Source of the DNA: CAZZCU01 sp964652825
GTDB taxonomy: Bacteria > Bdellovibrionota_B > Oligoflexia > Oligoflexales > CAZZCU01
Direction of reading: 5' to 3'
Assembly: GCA_964652825.1 (NCBI GenBank)
Contig: CAZZCU010000005.1
Location: 46,291 to 110,290 of the forward strand
DNA length: 64,000 nucleotides
Part shown: positions 36,793 to 46,345 of the stretch, one piece after another
Layout of the letters: each line of letters begins with the position of its first letter
Numbering within the stretch: position 1 is the stretch's first letter
Made by a program: the position numbers and the translations under genes
The notes under the pieces: generated by a model
What the model was told of the DNA's origin: nothing
The model's database searches: none
The model's input: the letters and a program-made list of their open reading frames with translations, nothing else

Positions 36793-38027
36793 TGCAGCAC
36801 CTTTGGTGAATAATAGGGCATAACGTCACGAGCAAACATGCTCATCTGGCTGGCAATAGCCGCATGATCAACCTGATTAAACTCAAACCACAGCATCAAC
36901 CGATCATCCGCCGCGAATCGCCGTGCATTCGTCGGGGATAGCTGTTCACGAATAGTTTCTGGATCACCCACCAAAGCCCGTGATAACAACTCCGTCTTTG
37001 GGGGGAGAACCGCTGTCCCGCGCATGGCTTCGATATAAGTATCCAGGCACATCGACGCCATCTTCTCGGCGACCCGCCGATCTTTGTCGATAAATACCAA
37101 TACCGTGCGCGGCATGCGCCCTCGGTGCCAACGTCGCTGATAGGTAGCGCAAATTTGCTCCATCTCACGATGCGCGGCATCGATTGCATCTGGTGCCGTG
37201 AACGATAAATTAAACAAATCAACGTCCGCGTGCTTGGTTGCGACTTCGCGCGCCATCGGATCATGGGAGCCCAAAATAAAATGCAACAGCGCCGACATCT
37301 GTTCACTCACTTCCGGTACAAGCCGCAGTTTTTCAAAAGTCCAGCGTTGCCGATAGGGAATAGCATCCACATCTTTGGACAAGCCGGCGGCTTGAACCGC
37401 CTGCTCCCAATCACCAGGACTACGGAACATACCGGAATTTATTGTCCAACGCTTTAGATCATCGGAGGCCAGGGTTTCACCCTGACTGAGCCGAAGAAAA
37501 ATCTCCGTTGCTTCCAAAAAAATCAGGCGTTGCACCTGCGGCCAACAAGTGGTCTCAATTTTATCGCGCGGCAGAATACCAAAAGGAGCATTAATATAGG
37601 GGAAGCGCCCGGCGGCAAAACCTATATCGAGTCGACGTGGTGTCGGCAAAAAACCATTCAAAAAAACCAAGGATCGAACGCGATCCGCCGAAGCGATGGG
37701 ACCACCATTGCCACCAACGATGTTATGAATCGCCGTTCCAAAACCAATCTTCCCGGTACGAGCCATCGCCTGCTGAATCAATTGCATGGAATCAGCATTA
37801 ATGCCGACTTCGCCACGATAATTTGGAATGACCGGCTGCTTGTTATGTTTCTGAACTTCACTGGAAAAGTGTGATTCCGCCAGCCACATTGTCCGAAATC
37901 CGCAATCTTCGGCCAACTGCAACTGCTCAAAAAACTGCCGCATGACATCGCGATCGCTCAATCTTGGCGTCAACGAATCGATTCGACTAAGAGAATGGAA
38001 AACATCAAACTGCAAGCCTAACCCCAT
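36789..38027 (-). CDS. LLM-class flavin-dependent oxidoreductase
   Basis: 412 residues, a bacterial-luciferase-like TIM barrel. Evidence: A-E-D-C-G-F-R-T-M-W-L-A-E-S-H-F near the N-terminus, then I-G-F-G-T-A-I-H-N-I, and R-L-D-I-G-F-A-A-G-R. Uses reduced FMN or F420 in monooxygenation or reduction; substrate unknown. It heads a three-gene coupled operon with asparaginase and the pseudouridine synthase. An odd mixture: no common pathway is obvious. Confidence 0.83.
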   Translation of the reverse strand: MGLGLQFDVFHSLSRIDSLTPRLSDRDVMRQFFEQLQLAEDCGFRTMWLAESHFSSEVQKHNKQPVIPNYRGEVGINADSMQLIQQAMARTGKIGFGTAIHNIVGGNGGPIASADRVRSLVFLNGFLPTPRRLDIGFAAGRFPYINAPFGILPRDKIETTCWPQVQRLIFLEATEIFLRLSQGETLASDDLKRWTINSGMFRSPGDWEQAVQAAGLSKDVDAIPYRQRWTFEKLRLVPEVSEQMSALLHFILGSHDPMAREVATKHADVDLFNLSFTAPDAIDAAHREMEQICATYQRRWHRGRMPRTVLVFIDKDRRVAEKMASMCLDTYIEAMRGTAVLPPKTELLSRALVGDPETIREQLSPTNARRFAADDRLMLWFEFNQVDHAAIASQMSMFARDVMPYYSPKVLQ

Positions 38028-38077
38028 TTGGTAGCGATACTATAGACAAATTAAGCCCTAAAGTGTATCACGATTCC

Positions 38078-39163
38078 ATGATTTATCTTTTCAAGCAAAG
38101 TCTCACGGCGCTTGCCTGTAGCGGCCTTCTAGTCATCTCAACCGATGCGGCTTTTGGTTGGGGCGAACGCGGCCATGATGTCGTCACACGCGTGGCGGTA
38201 CGGCTGGTCGCGGAACGCAGTCAGGAAAAATCCTTGCCCGCTGTACTGATTCGACGTGAGCATATGCTGGCACACATAACCAATGTTCCTGATATCGTGT
38301 GGCGCGTCAGCAACGATCCAACTGTCATTGCCGCTAATTTACCCACTCATTTTATTGATGTCGATCTGCTCATGGAAAAACCGGCATTCGCTACCTTTCC
38401 ACTGCTGATTACCGATGCCAAGACGGCCGCCAGCAAGTTTGGCAAAAACTTGTTTACCGAAGTTGGTACTGCACCATGGCGCATCCGCCAGTTATTTCTG
38501 GCTACGAAAACCGCACTCGCCGAGATCAAAGCTGATGCGAACACGCGGCAACCCGCGCCACAAAACGAAGTGAACCCCGCGACTGATAAGGCTCTACTGA
38601 CCGCGGGATTGATGGCACATTTTGTCGGCGATCTCGCACAGCCTTTGCACAATTGCAAGAATTATGACGGCTGGGATATTGGTCAGGGCGGCATTCATTC
38701 GTATTATGAAGAAGCCGTGATTTCCGCGTTCGATCTTCGTCTTGATTACGAGGTATTTTCATATGCGGCCATTAATAAGCCGTTTCAAGCGGAGCTCACC
38801 AAAGTTTTCCCTAAACAAACAATGGATCAACTCAGCAAAGACCCGCTGGCAATCGCCGCGGCATTAGCTGTAGTTAGTTTTGCGCATATTCCGGCATTAC
38901 AAAAACTCGATAAAACTCATGCCGTCCTGCAAGCCAGTTATGAGAAGGATTTGAAGGTACCGGCCAGGCGTCGTCCAGCAACAGAAACCGCGAGAAAATT
39001 TCGCCAATTTTCCATTCAACGCCTGGCGTTGGCGGCCGACACCCTGGCACACCTATGGTTGCTGGCCTGGGATGAGGCAGGGCGCCCTGATCTAAGCAAT
39101 TACGTATCTTATACTTACCCCGTGGCGCCAACATTCATTGCTCCCGATTATCTCGAACAATAA
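38078..39163 (+). CDS. Secreted S1/P1-type nuclease
   Basis: 361 residues from ATG 38078. The signal peptide is about 27 residues long, with predicted cleavage after A-A-F-G, so the mature enzyme would start with Trp. That Trp (W-G-E-R-G-H) is the expected N-terminal zinc ligand of this family. Other zinc-site blocks are H-F-I-D-V-D, A-H-F-V-G-D-L-A-Q-P-L-H and G-G-I-H-S-Y-Y. The family cuts single-stranded nucleic acids and can remove 3'-phosphates. It would supply nucleotides from outside, which fits the adjacent guanine deaminase. Confidence 0.87.
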   Translation: MIYLFKQSLTALACSGLLVISTDAAFGWGERGHDVVTRVAVRLVAERSQEKSLPAVLIRREHMLAHITNVPDIVWRVSNDPTVIAANLPTHFIDVDLLMEKPAFATFPLLITDAKTAASKFGKNLFTEVGTAPWRIRQLFLATKTALAEIKADANTRQPAPQNEVNPATDKALLTAGLMAHFVGDLAQPLHNCKNYDGWDIGQGGIHSYYEEAVISAFDLRLDYEVFSYAAINKPFQAELTKVFPKQTMDQLSKDPLAIAAALAVVSFAHIPALQKLDKTHAVLQASYEKDLKVPARRRPATETARKFRQFSIQRLALAADTLAHLWLLAWDEAGRPDLSNYVSYTYPVAPTFIAPDYLEQ

Positions 39164-39176
39164 CCAGGCAGACCCA

Positions 39177-40465
39177 GTGAAAAGCAAATGCGCTAAAATC
39201 TTCTGTGCTGATATCTGGCATCTGCGCTCATCGGAATTCAGCGCACCGGTATTTGAAGCGATCAAAAACGGCGCCATCGCCGTTGATAAGTCCGGCCACA
39301 TCCTCGCATGTGATAAAGCCACAACGATCAAACGACACTGGCAGGCGACAAAAACTCTGATCTTCAAGAATAGTGTTATCGTCCCCGGTTTTATCGATAC
39401 GCATATTCATTTTCCGCAAATCGACATGATCGGCTGCCACGGTGAATCCTTGCTCGGTTGGCTGGAACGCTACACCTATCCCGAGGAACGTGACTTCAGC
39501 CGACCGACACGCGCAAAAGCCGAAGCCCGGCGTTTCTTTGACGCACAGTTGGCAAACGGTACAACCACCAGCCTGATCTTCAGTTCTTCCAATGCGAAAA
39601 CCACCGATATCCTTTTCACCGAGGCTGCCCGGCGCGGCGTTCGCGCCATCATCGGCAAAACCAGCATGGATCGCCACGCTCCCGATGATCTGCTCGTAAA
39701 CGCCGATGACGATATCGCCGCCAGCAAAAAATTGATTAAACGCTGGCATGGCCACGACGATCGCTTATTTTATGCAATATCACCGCGATTCGCGCCTGCC
39801 TGCACCGAAGAGCTGCTTGCCAAGCTCGGCGAATTATTCCGCACACGCAGCGATCTCTACATGCAAACACATTTCGCTGAATCGACTCAGGAAGTCGAGT
39901 GGGTGAAAACATTATTCCCAAGACACCGAAATTATCTCGATGTTTACGAAAGTTTCGGCTTACTAGGTGAACGTACGGTCCTGGCACATGCAATTCATAC
40001 TGATCAGCCCGCAATCGAACGTTTACATGCAACCAAAACCAAACTGTCGCATTGCCCCACATCTAATCTTTTTCTTGGCAGCGGCTTGTTTCCGATGCAG
40101 CGTTATGCCGATCACGGCATCGATATATCCGTTGGAACCGATGTCGGCGCCGGCACCAGTTTCTCCATCTGGCAGACTTTAAACGAAGCCTACAAAGTCC
40201 AACGCACACGCGGTGATTCGGTCTCGCCCGAGCAATTATTTTATCTGGCGACTTTGGGCGGCGCACGGGTACTTAATCTGGAAAATCAAATCGGTAACTT
40301 TGAGCCGGGTAAATATGCGGATTTTCAAATTCTGCGCTGGGACCGCACACCGCTGATGAAATCGCGATTCAGCGGCAGCGCCACACCCATCGAATTGCTT
40401 TTTGCGACGAACTTTCTCTTTGAACCCAAATTGATTGCGCAGGTTTTCGTCAAAGGCAAAGCTGT
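39177..40465 (+). CDS. guaD: Guanine deaminase, 3' end cut by assembly gap
   Basis: About 429 residues are visible from GTG 39177; a TTG at 39138 is an alternative start overlapping the nuclease gene. Amidohydrolase blocks: P-G-F-I-D-T-H-I-H (metal-binding HxH), H-F-A-E-S, S-H-C-P-T-S-N and S-V-G-T-D-V-G-A-G-T-S (metal Asp). The L-G-W-L-E-R-Y-T-Y-P-E-E block and the S-V-G-T-D-V-G-A-G-T-S block are characteristic of guanine deaminase, converting guanine to xanthine. The frame runs into the N run, so the last few residues are unknown. Any translation read across the gap is not real. Confidence 0.85.
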
Positions 40466-40565
40466 NNNNNNNNNNNNNNNNNNNNNNNNNNNNNNNNNNN
40501 NNNNNNNNNNNNNNNNNNNNNNNNNNNNNNNNNNNNNNNNNNNNNNNNNNNNNNNNNNNNNNNNN
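40466..40565. other. Assembly gap (100 N)
   Basis: Exactly 100 N, the conventional placeholder for a gap of unknown length. It falls between the 3' ends of two convergent genes (guaD and nuoI), and the sequence that joins them is missing. Confidence 0.99.
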
Positions 40566-41152
40566 GGCGCCAAACTCTCATAGGTATTAAGAGTTGGACC
40601 GCCGGTCTCGACTGTCGGGTGTTTTACATTTTCATCCTTAACGCTGTTGATACCGCCCTGAAGCTGCGGACGTTCAACAAGATAGTCCTTAGTGTAAACC
40701 CACTTTTCGCCGTACAAGCCGACCATCGCATACTCTGGTCCCAGACGAATTGCATCCACCGGACAGGCTTCCTCGCAATAACCGCAAAACACGCAGCGCA
40801 ATATATCGATCTCAAAACGTATCGGAAACTTCTCGATATCTTTATCCGGGTGTTGGCCAGCTTCGATATGAATACACTGTGCTGGACATGCGGTTGCGCA
40901 CAGAAAGCATGCCGTGCAACGCACCTGACCATCTTCGCGTCGAGTCAAAAAATGCTTGCCCTTAAAACGTTCGGAGTACGTTGCCGGCTGTTCCGGCCAC
41001 TCCAACGTCGCCGTCGCCTCAATATGCAACACCTGACGGAAGAAAATCGTAATCGTATGCATCATGCCGATAAAGATCGTACTGAGATAACCCCAAGCGG
41101 CGGAAAAAATATTGGAATCTTCAGGCGGCGAAGCAACTTTAACTACACCCAT
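40566..41152 (-). CDS. nuoI: NADH-quinone oxidoreductase subunit I, 3' end cut by gap
   Basis: About 195 residues are visible from ATG 41152 (AGAGG just upstream). Two 4Fe-4S motifs are present: C-T-A-C-F-L-C-A-T-A-C-P and C-V-F-C-G-Y-C-E-E-A-C-P, which carry clusters N6a and N6b at the membrane arm junction. The known N-terminal membrane-adjacent helix is seen. The C-terminus falls in the gap. It starts 13 nt after the nuoG stop, so no nuoH lies between them. Confidence 0.92.
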
Positions 41153-41165
41153 GACTCTACCTCTC

Positions 41166-42686
41166 TTAAGCGCGCAAACGCGCAGCGACATCCTGCAACG
41201 CCCGTATAAATTCACCAAGATCACAGGCACTGTCGACACCTTTCGGGAACGGCGTCGCTAATTCACCGATCTTACCTTGATAATTCAATAAGGTTCCGGT
41301 CTTTTCGGCAAAACCCTTGGTGGGAATCACCACGTCAAATTTATGTTCGGTCAAAACCAACGGCAACCCGAGAACAACGCTATAGGGTAATTCTGCTAAC
41401 GCTCGCAATTGTTGTCCAAGACTGGGGAATGTTGATGGGATTTCTGGACTGAAGGCAACAACCACTTTCGCACCTGATTTAGCAACATCATCAAACTCGT
41501 TTTTCGCCGCGGCGGCGTTTAATCCGGCCTTCTTCATCGCAGTCAATAGACCGTTGGTATTCGCGTTATGATCGCCGCGATACAAAATACCATCAAAATC
41601 CGCGATTTTTTCCGCCGGCTCCCGCCACTGGTAGACTTTCTTCACACCCAACTTGCCGACAAAGTAACCAAGCAAGGCATCGTACTCCTCGCAGGTATAC
41701 TGCGCTGATACCAGCAGCGCGATATCCGTTGCCGGTGTCGCCTGCAATTTGGTGGCAACTTCCGCGATCGCATCCTCAAACGCCACGCGTTGGCTGGCAG
41801 CAGTCGGCATCGCCGCCACCACCGGTGCCAATACCCGATGTTCTTTATTCAGATGCTCATACATATTACGACCGACGTCGCACATCCAGCTGCCATTGAC
41901 TTCCGACTGTCTTGGTTTCAAACGAAAATACTTGCGATTTTGTTCTTTGGCGTACACATCAACATGACAACCCGTGGAACAACCGGGACAAATCGATGGC
42001 TTATCTTTCAAAAACCAAACGCGCTGCCGAAAACGAAAATCCTTGGAGGTAAAAGCCCCCACCGGACAAATATCCACCAAATTGGTCGTGTAATTATGAT
42101 CAATCTTCTTGCCGGGATATGTACCAACAATCGCCCGATCACCACGATCAAAAATACCAAGCGCTCCGGTTTTCGTGACTTCTTCTTCAAAACGCACGCA
42201 ACGCGAGCACAAAATACAGCGTTCGGTGTCGAGTACCAAATCGCCACCGATATCAAGCGCCTTTGGCTTGAGAACTTTTGGTCGTGTCATCTGACTATGA
42301 TATTTGCCGACTTCCATATAGTAGTCTTGCAACCCGCATTCACCTGCCTGATCGCAAATCGGACAATCAAGTGGATGATTGACCAAATGAAATTCCAAAG
42401 CCCATTTATGCGCGTCTTTAACTTCCTCGGTGTCAGTGGAGACTTCCATGCCCTCGGTCGCCTGAAGATTACAGGCAATCTCAAGTTTAGGACGGCCAGC
42501 CACTCGCACCATGCAGAAACGACAAACACCAGCGACCGACAAGCCCGGATGCCAACAAAAATGCGGAATTTTCACGCCTTTGTGCACAGCCGCCTGCATC
42601 ACTGTCCAGCCTTTGGGGACCGAGACGGCTTCGCCATTTAACTTGAACGTAACCGTATCGGCTACCGGTTTTGGTGCATCGCTCAC
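41166..42686 (-). CDS. nuoG: NADH-quinone oxidoreductase subunit G (short)
   Basis: 506 residues, shorter than most NuoG (about 700-900). It has the 2Fe-2S ferredoxin domain (F-C-W-H-P-G-L, C-R-F-C), a His-coordinated cluster region (H-P-L-D-C-P-I-C-D-Q-A-G-E-C), and R-C-I-L-C-S-R-C-V-R. It also keeps the C-P-G-C-S-T-G-C motif with a further Cys about 28 residues on, the N7-cluster site that many homologues have lost. The C-terminal molybdopterin-like domain is truncated. ATGA coupled to nuoF. Confidence 0.93.
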   Translation of the reverse strand: MSDAPKPVADTVTFKLNGEAVSVPKGWTVMQAAVHKGVKIPHFCWHPGLSVAGVCRFCMVRVAGRPKLEIACNLQATEGMEVSTDTEEVKDAHKWALEFHLVNHPLDCPICDQAGECGLQDYYMEVGKYHSQMTRPKVLKPKALDIGGDLVLDTERCILCSRCVRFEEEVTKTGALGIFDRGDRAIVGTYPGKKIDHNYTTNLVDICPVGAFTSKDFRFRQRVWFLKDKPSICPGCSTGCHVDVYAKEQNRKYFRLKPRQSEVNGSWMCDVGRNMYEHLNKEHRVLAPVVAAMPTAASQRVAFEDAIAEVATKLQATPATDIALLVSAQYTCEEYDALLGYFVGKLGVKKVYQWREPAEKIADFDGILYRGDHNANTNGLLTAMKKAGLNAAAAKNEFDDVAKSGAKVVVAFSPEIPSTFPSLGQQLRALAELPYSVVLGLPLVLTEHKFDVVIPTKGFAEKTGTLLNYQGKIGELATPFPKGVDSACDLGEFIRALQDVAARLRA

Positions 42687-43954
42687 GCCATTCTCCGCTG
42701 CAAGTATTCTTTCAATTCGTCACCAAATTTTTTTACGATAGACATTGTCGGCATGGCCGCGGCATCAGACAAAGCGCAAATCGTGCGACCGCCCATAACT
42801 TTGGCGATGGTATGCATCCGATCAACATCCGCTGGTGTGGCACGCTGTTCGACAACCCCGGCCATGATATTCGCAAGCCATCCCGTGCCTTCGCGACACG
42901 GTGTGCATTGGCCACAGCTCTCGTGCGCAAAAAAATCAGTGATAACTTTCAGCAACTGAACCATTGACTGTTTATCATCAATGATCATGACCGCCCCCGA
43001 CCCAAGCATACTACCGGCGCCAGCGATAGCTTCGTAATCCATGGTCAGACCCTTCAACTCGCTCGGCAAGAGGATCGGCGCCGAGGCGCCCCCAGGAATA
43101 CATGCCTTCAACTGCTTGCCCGGCACCATGCCGCCAGCATCTTCAAAAATAAATTTTTCAAAACTATAACCGAGCGGCAATTCATAAACCCCGGGCTTCT
43201 GCACCGCCCCCGATATACAAAACAACTTTGTGCCCGGACTTTTCTCAGTACCAATCTGCTTATATGCAGCCGCACCGTTATTAATGATCCACGGTACCGC
43301 CGCCAATGTTTCCGTATTATTAACGATTGTCGGACGCTCTAAATAACCGGAGATCGCCGGGAATGGCGGCTTCAACTTCGGTTGCCCTTTTTTACCTTCC
43401 AGCGATGAGATCAAGCCCGTTTCTTCGCCGCAGATATACGCACCGGCGCCAGCATAATGATCCAAATCAAAATTAAGACCGCTGCCAAGAATATTCTTGC
43501 CGAGATAACCGGCGTCGTAAGCTTCCTTGATCGCCGCTTCGAGCCAGGCGATTTCTTCATAAAATTCACAGCGCGTGTAAATATAACCTTTGCTCGCACC
43601 GATCGCATGCGCCGCTATCACCATGCCTTCCACCAGCATGTGCGGGCTCAATTCACAAATATAACGATCTTTAAATGTTCCCGGCTCACCTTCGTCGTTG
43701 TTACACAACAAATACTTCGGGCCAGTATCGTTCTTGGGAACAAAACTCCATTTCATACCGGTCGGGAAACCGGCACCACCACGACCACGCAGACCGGATG
43801 CTTTCACTTCCTCGATCACCTGCTCGGGCTTCATCGCCAAGGCTTTTTTCAACGCCGCATAACCGCCTTTATCAACATACGTCTTCAGCGCACGGCTGTT
43901 TGGTACACCTTCAAAGGCTGTCAGGATTTTTACTTTTTCCGTCGTATTGCCCAT
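42683..43954 (-). CDS. nuoF: NADH-quinone oxidoreductase subunit F
   Basis: 423 residues. The FMN/NADH-binding segment L-R-G-R-G-G-A-G-F-P-T-G-M-K-W lies near residue 57, G-A-G-A-Y-I-C-G-E-E-T lies further on, and the 4Fe-4S (N3) motif is S-C-G-Q-C-T-P-C-R-E-G. It is the NADH-oxidising flavoprotein of complex I. It starts 10 nt after the nuoE stop and its stop overlaps nuoG. Confidence 0.96.
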   Translation of the reverse strand: MGNTTEKVKILTAFEGVPNSRALKTYVDKGGYAALKKALAMKPEQVIEEVKASGLRGRGGAGFPTGMKWSFVPKNDTGPKYLLCNNDEGEPGTFKDRYICELSPHMLVEGMVIAAHAIGASKGYIYTRCEFYEEIAWLEAAIKEAYDAGYLGKNILGSGLNFDLDHYAGAGAYICGEETGLISSLEGKKGQPKLKPPFPAISGYLERPTIVNNTETLAAVPWIINNGAAAYKQIGTEKSPGTKLFCISGAVQKPGVYELPLGYSFEKFIFEDAGGMVPGKQLKACIPGGASAPILLPSELKGLTMDYEAIAGAGSMLGSGAVMIIDDKQSMVQLLKVITDFFAHESCGQCTPCREGTGWLANIMAGVVEQRATPADVDRMHTIAKVMGGRTICALSDAAAMPTMSIVKKFGDELKEYLQRRMA

Positions 43955-43964
43955 ACACTCTCAC

Positions 43965-44444
43965 TCACTTCGGCAAAGGCGCGTATTTTTGGAGAATCTG
44001 ATCTACATTATCGAGAGTTACCTTGAGATGACGCTCTTTATTAACCAACATCGCCGGCGCGCCGTCGCAGACACCAAGACAAGGAACGCCCTGCACACTA
44101 AACGGCGCCTTGTCACCTTTGGCCTCATAGGCTTTGATGTGACTCTCGATGCGCTCGATGACGTTATCGGCGCCCAGCATGCAACAAACGATATTGTTGC
44201 AAAACAAGACGTTGTACTGACTCGGCTCGCTTTTGCGGAACATCGAATAAAAAGTCAAAACTTCGCGCACCTGCACACGGTGTAAATCATACTCCGCCTC
44301 AAGCGCATCGACATGTTCTTCTCTCACCCAACCGCACTCATCCTGAATCGCATGCAATACTGGAATAATTGCCGATCGACGCGTCTCGTAACGACCAAGA
44401 TACCCTTTGATTCTTTCTTGTAATGCCGCCGAAAAAACACTCAT
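43965..44444 (-). CDS. nuoE: NADH-quinone oxidoreductase subunit E
   Basis: 159 residues, thioredoxin-like 2Fe-2S fold. Cluster N1a Cys residues lie in F-C-N-N-I-V-C-C and C-L-G-V-C-D-G-A-P. It pairs with NuoF in the NADH-oxidising module. The start overlaps the nuoCD stop by 4 nt (ATGA), so the two are coupled. Confidence 0.95.
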   Translation of the reverse strand: MSVFSAALQERIKGYLGRYETRRSAIIPVLHAIQDECGWVREEHVDALEAEYDLHRVQVREVLTFYSMFRKSEPSQYNVLFCNNIVCCMLGADNVIERIESHIKAYEAKGDKAPFSVQGVPCLGVCDGAPAMLVNKERHLKVTLDNVDQILQKYAPLPK

Positions 44445-46177
44445 CGGTCCAACTCACCCGCCACGATATTAATACTTCCCAACGCCGCGATCGCATCCGC
44501 GATCATTCCACCTTCCACCATGGATGAAAACGCCTGGAACAACGCGAAACACGGTGGCCGGCATTTCACCCGATAAGGGCGACCGCTGCCATCGCTGACG
44601 ACATAAAAGCCAAGCTCACCGTTCGCCGCCTCGGACGCACAATAAATTTCGCCCGGCGATGGTTGTACGCCATGGATAACCAGCATGAATTGATTCATCA
44701 GACCTTCGATATTACCGTAAACATCGGTTTTCTCCGGCAGACGAATAGTCGGATCACTAACAGAAACCGGACCAGCGGGAATGTTATCCAAACATTGCTC
44801 AATGATGCGCAAGGACTGCAAAATTTCTTCCATGCGCACCATGTAACGATCATACGCGTCACCGCGGCTGCCGATCGGCACATCAAACTGCAACTGATCG
44901 TAAACGTAATAGGGATCATCGATACGTAAATCCCGGCCGACACCAGCTGCGCGCAAACATGGACCGGTGTAACCCCAGTTGATCGCATCAGATGCTTTGA
45001 TCGGACCGGCGCCCACCATACGGTTTACAAAAATACGATTTTTCGTCAGTAGCTTGTCCAAGTCCGCATGCGAACGACGGATGTATTTAATCGTCTCACG
45101 CGCCTTTGCAACCCAACCTTCTGGCAGGTCAAAACCCATGCCGCCCACACGCGCCAGTGATACCGTCAAACGTGCGCCGCACAACGCTTCAAACAAATCA
45201 TAAACTTTTTCGCGGCAGTTAAATCCTAGCCAGAAATTTGTCATGCCGCCCAAATCCAGGGCGTTGGTGCTGGTACAAACAAAATGATCAATGATGCGCG
45301 AGAATTCGTCCAGAATCACACGCATGACCTGCGCGCGCGCCGGAATTTCAATATCCATCATTTTTTCAATTGTGCGGCACCAGGCATGATTATTCATCGG
45401 TGCCGAGCAATAATTCAAACGATCGGTGTAAGGGATGATCTGATTGTAATCATGCGTCTCACACATTTTCTCAAAGCAACGATGGAGATAACCGATTTCA
45501 ACATCAACTTTCTCGATCGTCTCGCCCTGCAAAACCGCCATGAATCGCAGCGTCCCGTGGGTCGCCGGATGCGCCGGTCCGATATTAATCCACACACGAT
45601 CGGACAGATAATCACCGTCCTCCTGCAACATGCGCGCGCGATCCTTCTCAAAAGTATGCTCCATCGGCGTACTCAGCGACTGATTCAAATCAGCCGGATA
45701 ATCTTTGCGCAGCGCATGGCCGACAAAATCTTCGTGACAAAGGATACGACGCAGATTCGGGTGTCCTGAGAACACGATGCCATACAGGTCCCAAGCCTCA
45801 CGCTCAAACCAATCCGCCGAACGATAGACCGAAATCACCGACGGCAGACTGTCGCCTTCGGCCACTCGTACCTTGATCCGCAGACGACGCTTATGCGCCG
45901 GATCGGCAAAATGATAAACCACATCGAAACGCTGATCGCGTTCGGGATAATCGACCCCGCAAACGTCCATCAAAAATGGAAAATGCGGTGGCAACTCGCG
46001 CACCACATCCAGAATCGATCCAGCATCGCAGGTAAAAACATCCTCGTCCGCATGCTTAGGGTTGCGGATCATTTTCAAATCGGCTTTTGGAAGCTTCACG
46101 CGAAGTGTTTCAAACAGCTCGCTATTGGGGGTTTTCGCATCCACAGCCGCTACGGCATCTTGTCCAGTAGTCGTCAT
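44441..46177 (-). CDS. nuoCD: Fused NADH-quinone oxidoreductase subunit CD
   Basis: 578 residues from ATG 46177 (GGAAG 5 nt upstream; a GTG 6 nt earlier is possible). The N-terminal NuoC part (about 1-170) has A-W-D-L-Y-G-I-V-F-S-G-H-P-N-L-R-R. The NuoD part (about 200-578) has I-G-P-A-H-P-A-T-H-G and G-Y-L-H-R-C-F-E-K, lining the quinone site. C/D fusion is known from E. coli and several other lineages. It is the first visible nuo gene; nuoA and nuoB are not upstream, where aspS diverges. Confidence 0.95.
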   Translation of the reverse strand: MTTTGQDAVAAVDAKTPNSELFETLRVKLPKADLKMIRNPKHADEDVFTCDAGSILDVVRELPPHFPFLMDVCGVDYPERDQRFDVVYHFADPAHKRRLRIKVRVAEGDSLPSVISVYRSADWFEREAWDLYGIVFSGHPNLRRILCHEDFVGHALRKDYPADLNQSLSTPMEHTFEKDRARMLQEDGDYLSDRVWINIGPAHPATHGTLRFMAVLQGETIEKVDVEIGYLHRCFEKMCETHDYNQIIPYTDRLNYCSAPMNNHAWCRTIEKMMDIEIPARAQVMRVILDEFSRIIDHFVCTSTNALDLGGMTNFWLGFNCREKVYDLFEALCGARLTVSLARVGGMGFDLPEGWVAKARETIKYIRRSHADLDKLLTKNRIFVNRMVGAGPIKASDAINWGYTGPCLRAAGVGRDLRIDDPYYVYDQLQFDVPIGSRGDAYDRYMVRMEEILQSLRIIEQCLDNIPAGPVSVSDPTIRLPEKTDVYGNIEGLMNQFMLVIHGVQPSPGEIYCASEAANGELGFYVVSDGSGRPYRVKCRPPCFALFQAFSSMVEGGMIADAIAALGSINIVAGELDR

Positions 46178-46345
46178 ACGCACTTCCAGATTTCAGCAAC
46201 AAAAATCAGCCCAGTCTAATGGATTTAACCTAACACCTAGCGAAAACAGTAGCAAATTAAAACAAGGACGTTTATACAAAACAACTTATACATTTCGCCA
46301 ACTTCGACCTGCGAAGCGGCGCCACCTTTCGGCAAAGAACAACAT

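Noticed and set aside
40325..41239. Reading nuoI across the N gap into guaD antisense
   Set aside because: The bases after the gap are antisense to guaD and not part of NuoI.
41790..42641. Long plus-strand open frame of 283 codons
   Set aside because: It lies wholly antisense to nuoG, whose family match is certain; its composition is that of a reverse-frame shadow.
43457..44026. Plus-strand open frame of 189 codons
   Set aside because: Antisense to nuoF and nuoE; no recognisable motif.
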